DNA from: Siphlonurus alternatus | Taxonomy: Eukaryota; Arthropoda; Insecta; Ephemeroptera; Siphlonuridae | Length of the DNA stretch: 64,000 nt | Direction of reading: 5' to 3' | Assembly (NCBI GenBank): GCA_949825025.1 | Contig: OX463782.1 | Coordinates: forward strand, 40,664,709-40,728,708 | In this document: positions 60,327-64,000 of the stretch, piece after piece | How the letters are laid out: each line of letters begins with the position of its first letter | Numbering within the stretch: position 1 is the stretch's first letter | Program-made: the position numbers and the translations under genes | Notes under the pieces: generated by a model | Told to the model about the DNA's origin: nothing | The model's input: the letters and a program-made list of their open reading frames with translations, nothing else | The model's database searches: none

Positions 60327-61713
60327 CAGGCCAACCAAGCTTACCAGTCCTGCCAGGCTAACTTGCCCAACCAGACCAACTGGGCCAACCAGCCCAACCG
60401 GACAAAACAGGCCATCCAGCCAATCAGGCCATCCAGGCCAACTAGTCCAACCAAGCTAACCTGGCCTACTAGGCTAACTCGGCCAACTGGACCCACCAGG
60501 CCTACCAGACCAACTGGGCCAACCAGCCCAACCGGACCAAACAGGCCATCCAGCCAATCAGGCCATCCAGGCCAACCAGCCAACCAGGCCAACCTGGTCA
60601 ACCAGGCCAACCAGGGCAACCAGACCAACCAGCCAACCAGCCCAACCAGCCCAACCAGACCAACCAGACCAACCTGGTCAACCAGCCAACCTGGCCAACC
60701 AGGCCAACCAGGCCTACCAGACCAACCAGACCAACCAGGCCAACCAAGCTTACCAGTCCTGCCAGGTTAACTTCCCCAAACCGGCCAACCAGCCATCAAG
60801 CCCTACCAGCCCAACCACACCAACCAGGCCAACCAGCCAGCCAGCCCAACCAGACCAACCAGACCAAACAGGCCAACCAGGTCAACCAGGCCAACCAGGT
60901 CAACCAGGCCAGGAAGGGCAACCAGGCCAACTAGCCAACCAGGCCAACCAGGGCAACCAGGCCAACTAGCCAACCAGGCCAACCAGGCCAATCACACCAA
61001 CCAGCCCAACCAGCCACACCAGGCCAACAAGGCCAACCAGCCCAACCAGGTTAACCAGGCGTATTAGACCAACCAGGCTCATTCGGCCAACCGGCACACC
61101 AGGCTTCCAGACCAACCAGACCAACCAGACCAACCGGGCCAACAAGGCCAACCAGGCCAACCAGACCAACCAGACCAACCAGACCAACCAGACCAACTTG
61201 GCTAACCAGGCCAACCTGGTCAACCAGGCCATCTAAGGCAACCAGAACAACCAGCCAACCAGCCCAACCAGCCCAACCAGACCAACCAGACTAACCTGGT
61301 CAACCAGCTAACCGGGCCAACCAGGCCAACCAGACCAACCAGACCAACCAGACCAACCAGGCCAACCAAGCTTACCAGTCCTGCCAGGCTAACTTGCCCA
61401 ACCAGGCCAACCAGCCCGACCAGGCCAACCAGCCCAACCAGGCTAACCAGGTCAACCAGGCCAACTAGCCAACCAGGCCAACCAGCCAACCAGCCCAAGC
61501 AGCCCAACCAGCCCAACCAGACCAACCAGGCCAACCAGGGTACCCAGGCCAACTAGCCAACCAGGCCAACAAGGCTAACCTGGCCTATTAGACCAACCAG
61601 ACCAACCAGGCTCACCCGGCCAACCGGGCCCACCAGACTTCCAGACCAACCAGACCAACCAGACCAACCGGGATAACCAGGCCAATCAGGCCAACCAGAC
61701 CAACCAGGCCAAC
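60327..61713. repeat. 2.53-kb tandem repeat, rest of copy 1 (starts near 59,170)
   Basis: From about 59,170 the sequence repeats at offsets of 2,544 to 2,517. This part holds H1, T (with GACCAACTGGGCC in place of GACCATCTTAGCC), H, H2 with CCAGGAAGGGC, V2' (60,966), H, KpnI, and an S with a shortened tail. It also matches 44,600-46,000 at offset 15,738. Oddities are GGTTAACTTCCCC near 60,766, CAGCCCGACC near 61,415 and CCCAAGCAGCCC near 61,497. Confidence 0.78.
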
Positions 61714-63390
61714 CAGGCCAACCAGGCCTACCAGACCAACCAGGCTAACCAAACTTACCATTCCTGCCAGGCTAACTTGCCCAACCAGACCAACTGGGCC
61801 AACCAGCCCAACCGGACCAAACAGGCCATCCAGCCAATCAGGCCATCCAGGCCAACCAGCCAACCAGGCCAACCTGGTCAACCAGGCCAACCAGGGCAAC
61901 CAGACCAACCAGCCAACCAGCCCAACCAGACCAACCAGACCAACCTGGTCAACCAGCCAATCGGGCCAACCAGGCCAACCAGGCCTACCAGACCAACCAG
62001 ACCAACCAGGCCAACCAAGCTTACTAGTCCTGCCAGGCTAACTTCCCCAAACCGGCCAACCAGCCATCAAGCCCAACCAGCCCAACCAGACCAACCAGGC
62101 CAACCAGCCAGCCAGCCCAACCAGACCAACCAGACCAAACAGGCCAACCAGGTCAACCAGGCCAACCAGGTCAACCAGGCCAAGAAGGGCAACCAGGCCA
62201 ACTAGCCAACCAGGCCAACCAGGGCAACCAGGCCAACTAGCCAACCAGGCCAACCAGGCCAATCACACCAACCAGCCCAACCAGCCACACCAGGCCAACA
62301 AGGCCAACCAGCCCAACCAGGTTAACCAGGCCTATTAGACCAACCAGGCTCATCCAGCCAACCGGCACACCAGGCTTCCAGACCAACCAGACCAACCAGA
62401 CCAACCGGTCCAACAAGGCCAACCAGGCCACCAAGACCAACCAGACCAACTTGGCTAACCAGGCCAACCTGGTCAACCAGGCCATCTAGGGCAACCAGAA
62501 CAACCAGCCAACCAGCCCAACCAGCCCAGCCAGGCTAACTTGGCCAACCAGGCAAACTCGGCCAACCGGACCCACCAGGCCTAACAAACCAGCCAGGCCA
62601 ACCAGACCAACCAGGCTAACCTTGCGAACCAGACCAACTCGGCCAACCGGACAAAATAGACCAACCGGGCCATCGAGGCCAGCTAGACCAACCAGACCAA
62701 CCAGGCTAACCAGGCCAACCTGGTCATCCTGGCCAACCTGGTCATCCAGGCCAACCAGGGTAACTAGGCCAACCAGCCAACCAGCCCAACCAGACCAACC
62801 AGACCAACCTGGTCAACCAGCAAACCAGGCCAACCAGGCCAACCAGGCCTACCAGACCAACCAAGCCAACCAAGCTTACCAGTCCTGCCAGGCTAACTTG
62901 CCCAACCAGACCAACTGGGCCAACCAGCCCAACCGGACAAAACAGGCCATCCAGCCAATCAGGCCATCCAGGCCAACTAGTCCAACCAAGCTAACCTGGC
63001 CTACTAGGCTAACTCGGCCAACTGGACCCACCAGGCCTACCAGACCAACTGGGCCAACCAGCCCAACCGGACCAAACAGGCCATCCAGCCAATCAGGCCA
63101 TCCAGGCCAACCAGCCAACCAGGCCAACCTGGTCAACCAGGCCAACCAGGGCAACCAGACCAACCAGCCAACCAGCCCAACCAGACCAACCAGACCAACC
63201 TGGTCAACCAGCCAACCTGGCCATCCAGGCCAACCAGGCCTACCAGACCAACCAGACCAACCAGGCCAACCAAGCTTACCAGTCCTGCCAGGCTAACTTC
63301 CCCAAACCGGCCAACCAGCCATCAAGCCCTACCAGCCCAACCACACCAACCAGGCCAACCAGCCAGCCAGCCCAACCAGACCAACCAGAC
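61714..63390. repeat. 2.53-kb tandem repeat, copy 2
   Basis: The order is H, H2, V1 (62,237), M (62,622), H1, T, H and H2. It pairs with 59,170-60,850. Changes include TTACTAGTCCTGCC near 62,022 (a new SpeI site), CTCATCCAGCC near 62,350, GGCCACCAAGACC near 62,430 and GGCTAACTTGGCC near 62,535. It ends in H2 where GACCAAACAGG would be expected but GACCAACCAGCC appears. Confidence 0.78.
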
Positions 63391-64000
63391 CAACCAGCCA
63401 ACCAGCCAATCCAGACCAACCAGACCAACCTGGTCAACCAGCCAACCAGGCCAACCAGGCCAACCAGGCCAACCAGGCCAACCAGGCCTACCAGACCAAC
63501 CAGGCTAACCAAACTTACCATTCCTGCCAGGCTAACTTGCCCAACCAGACCAACTGGGCCAACCAGCCCAACCGGACCAAACAGGCCATCCAGCCAATCA
63601 GGCCATCCAGGCCAACCAGCCAACCAGGCCAACCTGGTCAACCAGGCCAACCAGGGCAACCAGACCAACCAGCCAACCAGACCAACCAGACCAACCAGAC
63701 CAACCTGGTCAACCAGCCAACCGGGCCAACCAGGCCAACCAGGCCTACCAGACCAACCAGACCAACCAGACCAACCAGACCAACCAGGCCAACCAAGCTT
63801 ACCAGTCCTGCCAGGCTAACTTCCCCAAACCGGCCAACCAGCCATCAAGCCCAACCAGACCAACCAGACCAACCAGGCCAACCAGCCAGCCAGCCCAACC
63901 AGACCAACCAGACCAAACAGGCCAACCAGGTCAACCAGGCCAACCAGGTCAACCAGGCCAAGAAGGGCAACCAGGCCAACTAGCCAACCAGGCCAACCAG
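63391..64000. repeat. Junction and H, H2 cassettes running off the window
   Basis: At about 63,390 an H2 breaks off into the end of an S/H tail (CCAGCCAATCCAGACC). An H (CCATTCCTGCC) and a long H2 follow, resembling 1,670-2,260. The array continues to the last base. The reading frame from 63,537 is the usual by-product of H units. Confidence 0.75.

Larger units (their letters stand above)
1..64000. repeat. Satellite array of a 9-bp unit filling the window
   Basis: Every line of sequence is built from CCAACCAGG/CCAACCAGA and close variants, always in the same orientation. At 9 bp per unit, 64 kb holds about 7,000 units. Common substitutions give CTAACCAGG, TCAACCAGG, CCAACCTGG, CCAACCGGG, CCATCCAGG and CCAACTAGG. 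A frequent 8-bp unit (AACCAGCC before the next AACCAG) shifts the phase. T is absent from the consensus + strand, and I saw no T run above three bases. No gene-like island, transposon terminus or unique spacer interrupts the array. Both ends of the window lie inside it, so the true array is longer. I infer a eukaryotic satellite; the species cannot be told from this sequence. Confidence 0.97.

Noticed and set aside
60096..60770. A frame starting in the M cassette (MRTRP/MQTRP), recurring many times with the same length, as a conserved gene family
   Set aside because: The recurrence is explained by recent duplication of the DNA. The frame ends change with cassette fusions, and the ATG is simply not present as a gene start: the frame opens at a variant TTG-type codon inside the repeat.
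1..64000. A CRISPR array
   Set aside because: There are direct repeats but no unique spacers of constant length and no cas genes. Repeat units abut directly.
1..64000. A telomere
   Set aside because: The unit GGTTGG(T/C)CT is G/T-rich but is not a known telomeric repeat, and it has diverged higher-order structure that telomerase-made repeats lack.
1..64000. Plasmid or phage replication iterons
   Set aside because: Iteron clusters are short and next to a rep gene. Here thousands of units extend across the window without any gene.
1..64000. tRNA, rRNA or promoter elements
   Set aside because: I saw no cloverleaf, rRNA-like stretch, TATA box, AATAAA or T-tract. The T-poor composition leaves no room for most of these.

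Overview
The whole 64 kb window is one uninterrupted tandem-repeat array. The basic unit is a nonamer, CCAACCAGG or CCAACCAGA on the + strand, with common variants (CTAACCAGG, TCAACCAGG, an 8-bp unit CCAACCAG, and CCAACCGGG). I found no stretch longer than a few tens of bases that is not recognisably made of this unit. There is no supportable protein gene, rRNA, tRNA, transposon, CRISPR array or promoter. Because 9 is a multiple of 3, all six frames stay open for long stretches. The many overlapping reading frames (Asn-Gln-Ala/Thr, Gln-Pro-Gly and Pro-Thr-Arg on +; Trp-Leu-Val/Ala and Gly-Leu-Val on -) are by-products of the repeat.

An array of this size and nested structure suggests a eukaryotic satellite, such as a centromeric, pericentromeric, subtelomeric or knob-like block. 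The sequence gives no clue to species. The + strand is rich in C and A and very poor in T. The - strand is correspondingly G/T-rich, and this polarity never flips across 64 kb.

The array has at least three levels. Level 1 is the 9-bp unit. Level 2 consists of diverged cassettes of about 200-285 bp, named here V (a prefix plus a shared tail), S, M, H and the shorter N and T. Several end in the same tail, which carries a 14-bp inverted repeat, CCTGGTCAACCAGG. Level 3 consists of kilobase-scale head-to-tail duplications of cassette strings.

Layout: 1-7,036 holds two copies of a 3.0-kb block at period 4,027. A third, edited copy of this block lies at about 37.1-39.8 kb. 8.1-14.65 kb holds two copies of a roughly 3.3-kb block, with part of a third up to 17.9 kb. 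16.4-22.4 kb is repeated at 23.4-29.4 kb (period 6,996, shortening to 6,986). 29.4-33.2 kb resembles 5.7-9.5 kb. 33.2-37.1 kb is a 1.82-kb tandem repeat. 40.3-44.8 kb resembles 31.4-35 kb. 44.8-48.1 kb is a separate 1.80-kb tandem repeat. 49.7-60.3 kb is two copies of a 5,291-bp block. 59.2-63.4 kb is a roughly 2.53-kb tandem repeat overlapping the end of the previous block.

The most interesting physical property is on the - strand. Its consensus, GGTTGG(T/C)CT repeated, reads through GGTTGGTCTGGTTGG, which differs at one loop base from the 15-mer thrombin-binding aptamer, a classic two-tetrad G-quadruplex. Coordinates of block edges are read by eye and are good to roughly 10-30 bases unless stated.
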